Assembly (NCBI GenBank): GCA_903851365.1
Contig: CAINOB010000085.1
Span: forward strand, 1-64,000
DNA: 64,000 bases
Direction: 5' to 3'
DNA from: an uncultured Bacteroidota bacterium
GTDB taxonomy: Bacteria; Bacteroidota; Bacteroidia; Bacteroidales; UBA12481
Part shown: piece by piece, positions 7,857 to 16,202 of the stretch
Numbering within the stretch: the stretch's first letter is position 1
Layout: the number at the start of each line of letters is the position of its first letter
The notes under the pieces: model-generated
What the model was told of the DNA's origin: nothing
Databases searched by the model: none
Seen by the model: the letters and a program-made list of their open reading frames with translations, nothing else
Made by a program: the position numbers and the translations under genes

Positions 7857-10404
7857 TGTTCCTGATTATTTGTGTTAATTCGATAATTGCCGATCCCATT
7901 TGCAAGCCATTGCTGCTTGCCTTGACAGTAATTTTTCCAGCTGCATTTTTCTTTGCCTTTACGATCACGAGCGCCAGTCCGTTGTATGCTTCCCGCTCCG
8001 TGCTCTGGAAAGGCACAAAACTCGTTGCATCGCCATTGTCGGTGGCCACAATCACCCCGGGTCCCTCGATCTCAAATTTGATCAGCGGGTGCGAACGGGG
8101 CACCACGTATCCATCGCGGTCCTGAACCTGAACGGTGATATAGGCCAGATCAGGCTTATCAGAATCCAGCTTGCGTTTATCGGAAAAAAGCGCCAGATTC
8201 TTTGCCTCACCGGTAGTTTTTACCATATCGGTGGCCCATTTTTTTCCGTCTTTATAGGCAATGACCTCCACCCTGCCGGGAGCATATTTTACGCTGTCCC
8301 ACACCAGACGGAAGTCCTGGCCGGGCTTTTTGATTTTCTTTCCCTGACTTTTCCCGTTGATAAATAGTTCCGCCTCATCGCCCGAGGTGTACACGTGAAC
8401 CGGGGTGATCTGCCCGATACGTTCCTTCCAGTTCCAGTGCGGAAGTATATGAGCCATCGGCAGATCGGGCCTCCACTGTGACTGGTACAGGTAATAGCGG
8501 TCCTTCGGAAATCCGGCGAGATCGACGATACCGAAATAGCTGCTCCGCGAAGGCACGGCAGTCTTCTTGAGTTCAGCAAGTTTCGCTTCCAGCTCTGCCC
8601 TTTTCGTCGGGTCGTTGCGGAAGTTCAATAGGTTAGTGTTGTCGGAATTATACGGAGTGGGTTCGCCCAGATAGTCGAAGCCGGTCCACACATATTCGCC
8701 CAGTATATGCGGATATTTTGCATTCACGCGGAACTGATCGTCCGGCGAGCAGCCCCAGTCGGGCTTGGTGAGATCGTAGGAGCTGATCTGGAAATTCTGA
8801 TAATCCTTACCGAAAAAATACTCCCCGCGCGAGGTTACGCATGAAGAGGTTTCGCTTCCGATGGTTGGCATTTTCACATATCTCGGATCGGCATCCCACT
8901 TGGCCTGCTGACCGAAAAAGTAGTTAACGCCCATGATGTCCAAAGCAAGTACTGAGCCTACCTTGCGGCTTCCGTCAGGATCATTATACCCGTTCGATAT
9001 GGGTCGTGTGGGATCCTCCCCACGTACAATATCGGCCAGGTGCTTAGTCATTTCGATATTTTGCTGATCCATCACCTCATTGCCGATCGACCAGATAAAT
9101 ACGGATGGATGATTCCTATCGCGATCCACCATGGCTTTCAAGTCTTTCTGGTGCCACTCCTCGTACAGCTTATTGTAATCAAGTTCACGCTTACCGGTTT
9201 TCCAGCAGTCGAAGGCCTCATCCCACACCAGAAATCCCATCTTGTCTGCTAATTCCAACAGCTCAGGAGCGGGTGGATTGTGGGAAGTTCGCAGAGAGTT
9301 GCAGCCCATCTCCTTTAAAATCCTTAGCTGGCGCTGGAGTGCACTGGTATTGATGGCGGCACCCAGTGCGCCGAGGTCGTGGTGGTTGCAGGTACCCTGA
9401 ATAGGTACGCGCTTTCCGTTGAGCAAAAATCCGTTACGGGCGGTAAATTCAGTGGTACGGATGCCAAACGGCGTATTATAAGTATCCACCACTTTGCCAT
9501 TTACCCTGATAACAGTCTGAGCCACATAGCGGTTCGGCGTCAGAAGATCCCAGCGTTTCGGGTTCATCACGGCTGCCTGGGTGGCAGCTTTAGCTTGTGA
9601 ACCAGCATCTACCTTGATAGTGGTTTCGCTGAATACGGCAGCTTTAGATCCCGGCTTATTATCGATATCGAGTTCATAAATATTGGTTCGGATTAAAGCA
9701 TCAACAGGGGTGGCAGTCTCGTTCTGAATCGTGACATCCATCTTTACCACGGCTGAAGAGTTTGAAATTTCTGGTGTGGTGATGAAGGTTCCCCAGAGGC
9801 CAATATGTACCGGGTTGGTTTTTACCAGCCATACATGGCGGTAAATTCCGGCACCCGGATACCAGCGCGACTCCCACTTTTCAGTATCGAGCCGCACGGC
9901 TACAACATTTTTTTCACCCCACTTCAGATAGGGCGTGATATCCATGCGGAACGAGCTGTATCCATAGGGCCAGGTGCCCACATATTGCCCGTTCACCCAG
10001 ATCTTTGCATAAGCCATAGCGCCATCGAAATCGATAAACACTTTTCTTCCGGCATCCTGGGGTGAGATTCCAAAATATTTTCGGTACCAGCCGATACCCT
10101 GATACGGCAGCTTGCCTGTTTCTCCTTCGAGATCGATTCGGAACGGTCCTTCCACGGCAAAGTCGTGGGGCAGATCGAGTTTTCTCCAGCCCGAATCATC
10201 AAACGTGGAACTTTCCATACCGGCCGGCTCATTCATATAAGATCCGTCGGCCTGTAATCCTGCGCGGAAGAATAGCCACTTTTCATCGAAAGGCAATACA
10301 CTTGCATTTCCCATACGGGGAATTGGCTGATTGAGCTGTGCCATGGCGGCGGTTCCGGAAAATAGTGCCAGAACCAGGACTGCAGCTATTGTAAATTTCT
10401 TCAT
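7849..10404 (-). CDS. GH2 beta-galactosidase-type enzyme, exported
   Basis: 851 residues with a Sec signal peptide (to AMAQ, about residue 22). Order of domains: N-terminal sugar-binding beta-sandwich (LPHDFAVEG; GIGWYRKYF; WVNGQYVGTWPYGYSSF), Ig-like domain, TIM barrel, then C-terminal DUF4982-like and Ig-like domains. The acid/base is Glu in WSIGNEVMDQ (about residue 442). The nucleophile is probably Glu in PTIGSETSS (about 517). TRRTSHNPP-type loop is seen as SLRTSHNPPAPELLELAD. This subgroup in Bacteroidota includes beta-galactosidases and beta-glucuronidases, so the exact sugar is not certain. It is first in a two-gene operon with the GH29 fucosidase. Confidence 0.92.
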   Translation of the reverse strand: MKKFTIAAVLVLALFSGTAAMAQLNQPIPRMGNASVLPFDEKWLFFRAGLQADGSYMNEPAGMESSTFDDSGWRKLDLPHDFAVEGPFRIDLEGETGKLPYQGIGWYRKYFGISPQDAGRKVFIDFDGAMAYAKIWVNGQYVGTWPYGYSSFRMDITPYLKWGEKNVVAVRLDTEKWESRWYPGAGIYRHVWLVKTNPVHIGLWGTFITTPEISNSSAVVKMDVTIQNETATPVDALIRTNIYELDIDNKPGSKAAVFSETTIKVDAGSQAKAATQAAVMNPKRWDLLTPNRYVAQTVIRVNGKVVDTYNTPFGIRTTEFTARNGFLLNGKRVPIQGTCNHHDLGALGAAINTSALQRQLRILKEMGCNSLRTSHNPPAPELLELADKMGFLVWDEAFDCWKTGKRELDYNKLYEEWHQKDLKAMVDRDRNHPSVFIWSIGNEVMDQQNIEMTKHLADIVRGEDPTRPISNGYNDPDGSRKVGSVLALDIMGVNYFFGQQAKWDADPRYVKMPTIGSETSSCVTSRGEYFFGKDYQNFQISSYDLTKPDWGCSPDDQFRVNAKYPHILGEYVWTGFDYLGEPTPYNSDNTNLLNFRNDPTKRAELEAKLAELKKTAVPSRSSYFGIVDLAGFPKDRYYLYQSQWRPDLPMAHILPHWNWKERIGQITPVHVYTSGDEAELFINGKSQGKKIKKPGQDFRLVWDSVKYAPGRVEVIAYKDGKKWATDMVKTTGEAKNLALFSDKRKLDSDKPDLAYITVQVQDRDGYVVPRSHPLIKFEIEGPGVIVATDNGDATSFVPFQSTEREAYNGLALVIVKAKKNAAGKITVKASSNGLQMGSAIIELTQIIRNND

Positions 10405-10426
10405 AAGTTTATTTAGCTAACCTGAG

Positions 10427-10434
10427 CAAATATA
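10427..10434 (-). promoter_or_regulatory. -7 box for the GH2-GH29 operon
   Basis: TATATTTG on the minus strand is a perfect match to TAnnTTTG, 22 bp upstream of the GH2 ATG. No clear -33 TTG is seen at the usual spacing. Confidence 0.5.
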
Positions 10435-10521
10435 CAAAAAGATAGGAGCTTACTTTTCCCGGGGTTCGATCGGCAAACCGGGAAAAAATAATAAATTCAA
10501 CCTCCACTCAACACGATCAAA

Positions 10522-11613
10522 ATGGATTCAACAATTTTTCAGTCGGCGATATTTCCGGGGCGATATATTCAGGGTGCGGGACCTATAAATGCATTGCCCG
10601 AATGGATCGGAAAATTTGGCACCAGGGCAATCATTGTTGCCGGGAAATCGGCCATGAAGGAAATTGTTCCGCTATTGAAAAACAGCGGTCTGCACGATGC
10701 TGTATTCGAGGCATTCAATGGTGAATGTACCGAAAAAGAGATCGACCGGCTGACGGCGATTGCCAGGCGTGAGCAATGCGATGTGGCCGTGGCTTTGGGC
10801 GGCGGCAAGGTGATAGATACCGTTAAGGCGGTGGCCCATTTTACGGAATCCAGAACGATTATTGTCCCGACCATCGCCTCCAACGATGCGCCCTGCAGCG
10901 CTATCAGCGTGATCTATACGGAATCTGGCTCCTTTGACCATGTGCTGCATCTGAAACAAAATCCGAACCTCGTGCTGCTTGATTCAGAGATCATCGCCCG
11001 GGCTCCGGTGCGCCTGCTCATTGCCGGCATGGGCGATGCGCTATCGACCTGGTTCGAAGCTGATGCCTGCTTTACCGCATCAGCGCAAAATGAGGCCGGC
11101 GGTCACTGTACCTTATCGGCACTGGCTCTGGCTCGGTTATGTTATGATACTATTATCGAATACGGATCGGCAGCGGCCGAAAGCTGCCGGTTGAAGGTCG
11201 TTACACCGGCTTTGGAAAAAGTGATTGAAGCCAATACGCTGATGAGCGGACTGGGCTTTGAGAGTGCCGGTCTGGCCAGTGCGCACTCCATCCACAACGG
11301 ACTGACTCAGCTTGCGGGAACACACTCCTATTTTCATGGTGAAAAGGTGGCTTTCGGGGTGCTCGCCGGACTGTTCCTGGCCAATCGTCCGGCAAAAATG
11401 ATTGATGAAGTGTATGCGTTCTGTCAGTCGGTAGGTTTGCCGGTAAGGCTCGCACAAATCGGCATTATCGATCCAACGGAAGAGGATTTATATAAAGTTG
11501 CCGCCGGCGCCTGTGCACCCGAAGAATCTATCTGGCACGAGCCCTCGGAAATCACACAGAAACGGGTGGTGGAGAGCATTAGGAGGGCTGACGGGTATCT
11601 GAAGGGGAAATAA
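10522..11613 (+). CDS. gldA: Glycerol dehydrogenase (iron-type ADH family)
   Basis: 363 residues, the full length of the GldA family. It is a cytoplasmic NAD-dependent oxidoreductase that interconverts glycerol and dihydroxyacetone. The nucleotide-binding GGGKVIDTVKA lies at about residue 94. Metal ligands are the Asp in AGMGDALSTWFEA (about 172), His in SAHSIHNGLTQ (about 256) and His in YFHGEKVAFG (about 272). PTIASNDAPCSA is the characteristic loop. The ATG at 10522 follows an AT-rich divergent spacer shared with the GH2 gene. There is no kinase or glycerol transporter next to it, so the pathway context is not given by the neighbours. It might act on another small polyol or hydroxyketone. 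Confidence 0.9.
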   Translation: MDSTIFQSAIFPGRYIQGAGPINALPEWIGKFGTRAIIVAGKSAMKEIVPLLKNSGLHDAVFEAFNGECTEKEIDRLTAIARREQCDVAVALGGGKVIDTVKAVAHFTESRTIIVPTIASNDAPCSAISVIYTESGSFDHVLHLKQNPNLVLLDSEIIARAPVRLLIAGMGDALSTWFEADACFTASAQNEAGGHCTLSALALARLCYDTIIEYGSAAAESCRLKVVTPALEKVIEANTLMSGLGFESAGLASAHSIHNGLTQLAGTHSYFHGEKVAFGVLAGLFLANRPAKMIDEVYAFCQSVGLPVRLAQIGIIDPTEEDLYKVAAGACAPEESIWHEPSEITQKRVVESIRRADGYLKGK

Positions 11614-11614
11614 C

Positions 11615-11622
11615 TATCTTTA
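11615..11622 (+). promoter_or_regulatory. Possible -7 box for the second beta-propeller gene
   Basis: TATCTTTA, one base from TAnnTTTG, lies 22 bp upstream of the ATG at 11644 and just after the gldA stop. It is weak on its own. Confidence 0.3.
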
Positions 11623-11643
11623 GGCTAATCACAATAGCCACAA

Positions 11644-12801
11644 ATGAAAATCATCATTATTCATTTACTGATCATCCTTAGTTTTTCAGCAGTCAGTGGG
11701 CAGGGAATTATTGAAATCGATATTCCCGGATTACTAAAAACCGAGCGGAGTCCTGTATTAAGCGAGATCGCATCGGACATTCAATTTGTTAAGCTTCAAA
11801 CTACTCCGGACTGCCTGATCCAATCGGTAGAATCGGTTGTACGATGGGGAAATAATTTCCTGGTGGTTTCTAACAACAAGAAATCGTTATTCGTTTTCAG
11901 CCAGGAGGGACAATTTTTAAGATCAGTTGGTGCCCTTGGCAAGGGCCCCGGAGAGTATATACAGATCTTTGGAATGTCATTTGACACAAAAACGGATCAC
12001 CTTTTCATTTTGGATAACGGGCAGGTTAAACTCATGGAATTTGATGAGAACGGCAAATACATCAAGGAATTTAAACTGAGCTTTTATGCCACCGGGGTTA
12101 AAGTGGTGGATACCGGATTCTATTTCTATACCGGTTCAGTATATGCCTACCGGACCGACAGTTGCCTGTTGACTGTGACTGACCGCAATGGAAAGATGTT
12201 GAACAGGTACCATAAAACCCCTTTCAAAAAAGGGATAATCGACCATAATGCGGTTAAGTACACCGACGGGAACAATTGGTGTTATTGGGAGTCCTATTGG
12301 GACACGGTGTACACATTTAACGGTTCATCTTACCACCCGAAGTATTATTTTAATATCGGTAAAGACAGAATTCCGCAAGAGTATCTGGAAAGCAGGGACA
12401 TGTATCAAAAGAATATCGACGGTTACCGTTGGATCTTATCCTATATTGAATGTCAGAATTTCCTGTATTTTCAATTTATAGATAAGGGACGTATCGGTAA
12501 AAAGCTTTTTTATGATAAAAACCACAAGTCGGGTTATTGGATTCCCTTTAACAGTAATTATAACGGATGGGGATTTGAAAATGATTTCTGTGGCGGGCCT
12601 CTGTTTTCCATAACGAACAGAATTTCAATGACTGAGTTAGCTTGCGCCTATCAGATGACGGACCTGAAAGAATACGTATCGAAGGGCTGGATTGATAGTA
12701 AGAAAGCAAAGAACCCGGTCCGCTACAAAGAATTGACCGATATGATTAACCAATCCTCCGTGGAGGATAATCCGATCCTCGTCATTGCCAAACTTAAGTG
12801 A
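11644..12801 (+). CDS. 6-bladed beta-propeller protein (PF17170-like)
   Basis: 385 residues with a Sec signal peptide (about 1-19, ending SAVSGQG). The order IQFVKLQTTPDCLIQSVESVVRW, FLVVSNNKKSLFVFSQEG, GALGKGPGEYIQIFGMSFD, LFILDNGQVKLMEFDENGKYI marks the first blades of the same family as the protein encoded at 4227-5393. Both keep the GKGPGEY turn. The two are paralogues of about the same size but read in opposite directions and 6 kb apart. Such proteins occur in many copies in Bacteroidota and are exported. Their ligands are not known. It follows gldA closely (30 bp), although a candidate promoter lies in the gap. Confidence 0.82.
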   Translation: MKIIIIHLLIILSFSAVSGQGIIEIDIPGLLKTERSPVLSEIASDIQFVKLQTTPDCLIQSVESVVRWGNNFLVVSNNKKSLFVFSQEGQFLRSVGALGKGPGEYIQIFGMSFDTKTDHLFILDNGQVKLMEFDENGKYIKEFKLSFYATGVKVVDTGFYFYTGSVYAYRTDSCLLTVTDRNGKMLNRYHKTPFKKGIIDHNAVKYTDGNNWCYWESYWDTVYTFNGSSYHPKYYFNIGKDRIPQEYLESRDMYQKNIDGYRWILSYIECQNFLYFQFIDKGRIGKKLFYDKNHKSGYWIPFNSNYNGWGFENDFCGGPLFSITNRISMTELACAYQMTDLKEYVSKGWIDSKKAKNPVRYKELTDMINQSSVEDNPILVIAKLK

Positions 12802-12836
12802 GTAAAGTGAAAATTCATTTGTGGATTTGCACGATA

Positions 12837-13148
12837 TCACTCAATAGATAACATTTTAGTGGCAAAATTTCGAAAATCCTGTGCGATCGCAATTGACGTT
12901 TCCAGTTCTTCTTTCGTTAGGTAAATGATTTGATCCGGGTATCTTATCTGAACACTAAATCCATTCAGAAGAATAGCTTTATCATACTGATCCACAATTG
13001 CTTTAATATATTTCTCAACTGCCTGCTGACAATGAAAAGCAATAGTATCAGAGTATCCTGGAAGGTGTAAGAAAATCAATTTCGCCGATCCTAAATCGTG
13101 ATCAGCCTTATCAATCCAATCTTTAATATAATCTTCAGGAGCGTTCAT
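12837..13148 (-). CDS. hepT: HEPN-domain protein of an MNT/HEPN pair, internally shortened
   Basis: 103 residues. The N-terminal helices (DYIKDWIDKADHDLGSAKLIF, then AFHCQQAVEKYIKAI) are a standard HEPN (PF05168) start, and the C-terminal part (GFSVQIRYPDQIIYLTKEELETSIAIAQDF) is a standard end. The roughly 30-residue middle helix segment that normally carries the KTH motif is missing between KAI and VDQYDKAI. HEPN toxins act as RNases controlled by the partner nucleotidyltransferase. With the central helix gone this copy is probably inactive or altered. Its start overlaps the end of the MNT gene by 14 bp, the usual coupled arrangement. Confidence 0.8.
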   Translation of the reverse strand: MNAPEDYIKDWIDKADHDLGSAKLIFLHLPGYSDTIAFHCQQAVEKYIKAIVDQYDKAILLNGFSVQIRYPDQIIYLTKEELETSIAIAQDFRNFATKMLSIE

Positions 13149-13452
13149 AAAGAATTCTCGAGGTTTTAATGGCAGAATTCAAAAACGAATATTTTTCATT
13201 TTTCTCCTTTTCAAATTCATTATTGGTATATACAAGAATATCCATCGGCATCATGGAACCAATCAACATCCTTTGTATTTCGATACTTCTTTTATGTCGT
13301 GGGAGATCCGTATCCTTAATGATCAACAAGTCAATATCGCTATCATTAGTAGGAGTTCCTCCGGCATAGGAACCAAATAGGATGATTTTATCCGGATTGA
13401 ACATTTTTGCAATCCGGATAGCAATATCATTTATTTTAGCTATCTCAATCAT
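13135..13452 (-). CDS. mntA: Minimal nucleotidyltransferase antitoxin (MNT)
   Basis: 105 residues from ATG at 13452; an in-frame TTG at 13458 would add two residues. The nucleotidyltransferase signature GSYAGGTPTNDSDIDLLII begins at residue 27 and has the GSx10DxD pattern with Asp39 and Asp41. In type VII toxin-antitoxin systems of this kind the MNT protein adds AMP to the HEPN toxin and neutralises it. The catalytic motif is complete here. It is followed, with a 14-bp overlap, by the shortened HEPN gene, so it may now be an antitoxin without a working toxin. Both genes are AT-rich relative to the sugar-enzyme genes around them. Confidence 0.88.
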   Translation of the reverse strand: MIEIAKINDIAIRIAKMFNPDKIILFGSYAGGTPTNDSDIDLLIIKDTDLPRHKRSIEIQRMLIGSMMPMDILVYTNNEFEKEKNEKYSFLNSAIKTSRILYERS

Positions 13453-13504
13453 ATTCAAAAATATAACAATTGCAAGTTAGGACTATTTTTCGTATCATCA
13501 AATC

Positions 13505-14383
13505 ATGAAAATCTTCCTGAACAAACCGGCCTACTGGATAATCGTTTTGGCTTTTCTGTCTGGAATAGCACCCGTCATTGCTCAAAAGCCAGTCATCGAC
13601 TGGGCCTTTATTCCGGCGGGAACATTTACCATGGGAAGCCCTCGGAATGAAGTTGGCAGGACAAAAGATGAAATCCAGCATCAGGTTACTCTCAGCGCTT
13701 TTAAAATGAGCAAACAGGAGGTTACCGTCAAACAGTTTAAAGCCTTTGTGGATGCGACAGGATATAAGACCGATGCGGAGAAAGGAACCGGTGGGAGAAA
13801 GGGAAGTTCGGTTTGGAAATATGGTGAAGAAATGTTCACGAAGAAATGGCTCTTGGTCGGTCAGGATGATGCAAACTGGAGATATGATATCAGTGGAATA
13901 ATAAGGCCGGAGTCGGAATATAATCATCCGGTGATTCATGTTTCCTGGAACGACGCCAAAGCCTTCGCCGACTGGATGGGATGCAGGCTCCCGACCGAAG
14001 CGGAATGGGAATATGCATGCAGAGCTGGCTCATCAACTCCTTACCATACCGGAAATAAATTAACTCTGGCACAGGCGGTCATCAGCAAAAAATATCCGAC
14101 CAATGAGAGGGAAACTGAGCCGGCAGGCAGCTATCCTCCCAATAACTGGGGTCTTTATGATATGCACGGAAATGCAATGGAGTGGTGCAGTGACTGGTAC
14201 GGCGACTATCCTGTAGGTGCGCAAACCAATCCGAAAGGTCCAGCCAATGGGCAGTTCCGTGTATTTCGTGGCGGCAGCTGTCTTGACTGGGATGAGCATT
14301 CCCGGTCGGCCTATCGTTGCAGAAATGTACCTGATCTACGTAATGCAGAAATTGGATTCAGGCTGGTACAGGACACTAAATGA
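13505..14383 (+). CDS. Exported SUMF1 / formylglycine-generating-enzyme-like protein
   Basis: 292 residues with a signal peptide (about 1-27, ending PVIAQ). The FGE-sulfatase fold is clear: IPAGTFTMGSPRNEVGR, FKMSKQEVTVKQFKAFV, HPVIHVSWNDAKAFADWMG, RLPTEAEWEYACRAGS, GLYDMHGNAMEWCSDWYG, and the ending FRVFRGGSC...RSAYRC...IGFRLV. In true formylglycine-generating enzymes two Cys lie close together after the RGGS motif (the CxxxxC pair). Here the region reads GGSCLDWDEHSRSAYRC, with the second position not Cys. It is therefore more likely a non-catalytic SUMF1-fold protein than a sulfatase activator, and no sulfatase gene is near. Confidence 0.85.
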   Translation: MKIFLNKPAYWIIVLAFLSGIAPVIAQKPVIDWAFIPAGTFTMGSPRNEVGRTKDEIQHQVTLSAFKMSKQEVTVKQFKAFVDATGYKTDAEKGTGGRKGSSVWKYGEEMFTKKWLLVGQDDANWRYDISGIIRPESEYNHPVIHVSWNDAKAFADWMGCRLPTEAEWEYACRAGSSTPYHTGNKLTLAQAVISKKYPTNERETEPAGSYPPNNWGLYDMHGNAMEWCSDWYGDYPVGAQTNPKGPANGQFRVFRGGSCLDWDEHSRSAYRCRNVPDLRNAEIGFRLVQDTK

Positions 14384-14403
14384 TTGCTTTAATAACAGTT
14401 AAA

Positions 14404-14532
14404 ATGCAAAAAAGAGTACTGCTCAGCTTGATTATCAGCTTGAGTCTCTCAGCCAATTGTCAGGAAATTAAAACAAGTCACTATTTCTCCAGATGTTGTG
14501 TGCCTTGTTTCCTTGATAGCTCATTCTTATGA
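14404..14532 (+). pseudogene. Signal-peptide remnant of a lost exported gene
   Basis: A 42-codon frame begins with a clean Sec signal peptide, MQKRVLLSLIISLSLSANCQ, and then loses sense within ten codons, running into the antisense 3' end of the next small gene (stop 14481). It starts 20 bp after the SUMF1-like gene in the same direction, as the next gene of an operon would. The body of the gene appears to have been removed when the two-gene unit at 14481-15204 arrived or was rearranged. Confidence 0.45.
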
Positions 14533-14675
14533 ATATGAGAAAGAGATACTTTTCTCTTTCGGCCGGTCAACTTAAAATGAGCAATAATCTCACTTATTTC
14601 TTTTCTTTCTTTTTCTGTTAAGGGTTTCGAATCAACAAAAAAATCAACCCCGTCAGGTTCCTTTATATATCCCAT
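14481..14675 (-). CDS. Small acidic-basic protein, partner of the broken gene upstream
   Basis: 64 residues: MGYIKEPDGVDFFVDSKPLTE, then a helical KERKEISEIIAHFKLTGRK and a Lys/His-rich tail. No named domain is recognised, but the MGYIxEPxGVDF opening is a pattern I have seen in short Bacteroidota proteins placed after the family encoded just upstream. It begins 5 bp after that gene's final stop (14680), so the two form a unit. The arrangement, two small AT-rich genes with a tiny second one, resembles a toxin-antitoxin pair, but this is only inference. The C-terminal tail may have been altered at the junction with the remnant at 14404-14532. Confidence 0.55.
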   Translation of the reverse strand: MGYIKEPDGVDFFVDSKPLTEKERKEISEIIAHFKLTGRKRKVSLSHIHKNELSRKQGTQHLEK

Positions 14676-14679
14676 GGCC

Positions 14680-15204
14680 TTAAATGCTAAAATATTTTTG
14701 TATCAATCTTAACGCTGCGTCCGGATAGATTATCATCTTGTGCCCACCCACATGTGTTGCACCCAGACTTTTCTCATCATGTTCAATCAATATGGTTTTT
14801 GCAGTAAATGCAACAAATCCTTAATAGCCAAAATCAAAAGACAGTTTACTGGCAAATGCAATCAAATTTCCCGGTACACCTTTATACAATTTGTGCATAC
14901 CCAAATTAAATGGAGCACTCTCGATAAGATGTAGGTAGATATGGTCCTGAAAATCACTCATGCAAACCAATCCCTGAATGACTTTTGCATTACCTTGGAT
15001 TGTTAGCTTATACACCTGCCTATCATTTTGATTAGCTTCTTCTTTCCAATTGAACATCCAGCCCTTTGACTTTTTGACCGTCGTAAAATCGGAATTTTCA
15101 ATCCTATGAATTTCAGTTGAAAAGCAATCCCCTGAAATAGCATTTTCTATGCTATTAGTTAGCTTATCAATCTCAATATCAATATGATATTTATCGGATT
15201 CCAT
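14680..15204 (-). pseudogene. GNAT-like family protein with one in-frame TAA
   Basis: The frame reads from ATG at 15204 (MESDKYHIDIEIDKLTNSIE) through EIHRI, WMFNWKEE, VYKLTIQGNAKVIQGLV, DHIYLHLIESAPFNLG and GVPGNLIAFASKLSFDFGY, then meets a TAA at 14821-14823. The same frame continues without further change for 46 codons as GFVAFTAKTILIEHDEKS, LGATHVGGHKMIIYPDAAL, RLIQKYFSI and stops at 14680. The second part is the natural end of the family (a compact acetyltransferase-like fold), so the gene is broken by one nonsense codon. A sequencing error is possible. The small gene at 14481-14675 follows after 5 bp. Confidence 0.75.
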
Positions 15205-15296
15205 GAATCAAAGGTACGAAATTTAATCGACTCTGATATCTTAGCAGTCCATTTTGCTTTAATCGAACAGAACAACCTTATGCTAACACTAAATTT

Positions 15297-16202
15297 TCAA
15301 TCGCTAGTTTTTGATAGTGGAATCAGGTTAAATGTGAGGTCGGGGAAGCTTTCGTGAAGATGCGAATAGAGGTTGGCACGGACCGTGGTGATGGTATCGA
15401 GAGGCGTATCGGGATTAAAAAATAATTCGATGTCGATGAAGCGGTTTTTTCCACTGGCCCGGGTATAAATATTGCCGATATCGAGATAAGAATCGAACTC
15501 CTTGGTGAGGGCATTCAATATCCGGATCTGCTCCTCTTCGGGCAATGGCAGATCAATCAATACCCCATAATTGCTTACCACCTGCCTCACGGAAATAAAC
15601 AGCATGAACGACATAGCGGCAATGGCAAGTACAGGATCGATATAGGCGGCGGGTTTCGGATAGCCGGTTTTCACCAGCAGCCAGCCGGCAAAAAGCGCGA
15701 TCATGGCTCCGGAGAAGAAAAATACCCCGGTGCGGAAATTCTCATAATAAGCGATGGACATCGGACTCCTTGTGAGATTGCTCACTTTTCGGGCATACCA
15801 GGTGATGAACACAGCCCGGATAATTATGAATACCAATAATATCTGTGTAGTGCCAAAGGCGATATTTATATTCGGATGAATGATTTTTCCGATGCCGGCG
15901 GCAATAATATAGATACACGCGGGAATGGATACTGCTCCCAGAAAGAAACTGGCAAAATTCTCGAGTTTGCCAGTGCCATATGGAAAACGGATGACCGTGG
16001 ATCGTTCGATGACGCGTATCGAGAGAAAGGAGAAAAAGAAAACGACAATATTAATACCCTGGTAAATGGCGATAGCCAGTACCGCCATCGAACCGCTGAT
16101 AAAATAGACGGCAATATTGGCAGCAATGATGGGGAGAAGGGAAAGTATAACGTAATCAATCAGTTTCTTCAGTCCGGCAATTTCCGGCGTCGTTTGTTTC
16201 AT
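15297..16202 (-). CDS. CDF-family cation transporter
   Basis: About 301 residues from ATG at 16202 (MKQTTPEIAGLKKLID). An upstream ATG would add 38 residues, but those are antisense-like and overlap the patatin gene further. Six membrane segments are visible, with the CDF layout: TM1 around VILSLLPIIAANIAVYFISGSMAVLA, then a basic loop RVIERSTVIRFPYGTGKLENFASFF, which is the CDF post-TM2 signature with YGxxKLE. The C-terminal cytoplasmic domain (about 215-301) begins VLIDLPLPEEEQIRIL. It probably exports divalent metal ions such as Zn, Fe or Mn. The usual HxxxD metal site is altered (SMAVLA... and YYENFRTG), so substrate or activity may differ. It overlaps the upstream patatin gene by 47 bp. 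Confidence 0.82.
   Translation of the reverse strand: MKQTTPEIAGLKKLIDYVILSLLPIIAANIAVYFISGSMAVLAIAIYQGINIVVFFFSFLSIRVIERSTVIRFPYGTGKLENFASFFLGAVSIPACIYIIAAGIGKIIHPNINIAFGTTQILLVFIIIRAVFITWYARKVSNLTRSPMSIAYYENFRTGVFFFSGAMIALFAGWLLVKTGYPKPAAYIDPVLAIAAMSFMLFISVRQVVSNYGVLIDLPLPEEEQIRILNALTKEFDSYLDIGNIYTRASGKNRFIDIELFFNPDTPLDTITTVRANLYSHLHESFPDLTFNLIPLSKTSD

Noticed and set aside
13445-13939. 164-codon minus-strand frame
   Set aside because: It is antisense to the SUMF1-like gene and shows no recognisable protein.
14821-14823. TAA as a recoding or readthrough site
   Set aside because: UAA is not used for selenocysteine or pyrrolysine, and no stimulatory structure is evident; a nonsense mutation or sequencing error is simpler.
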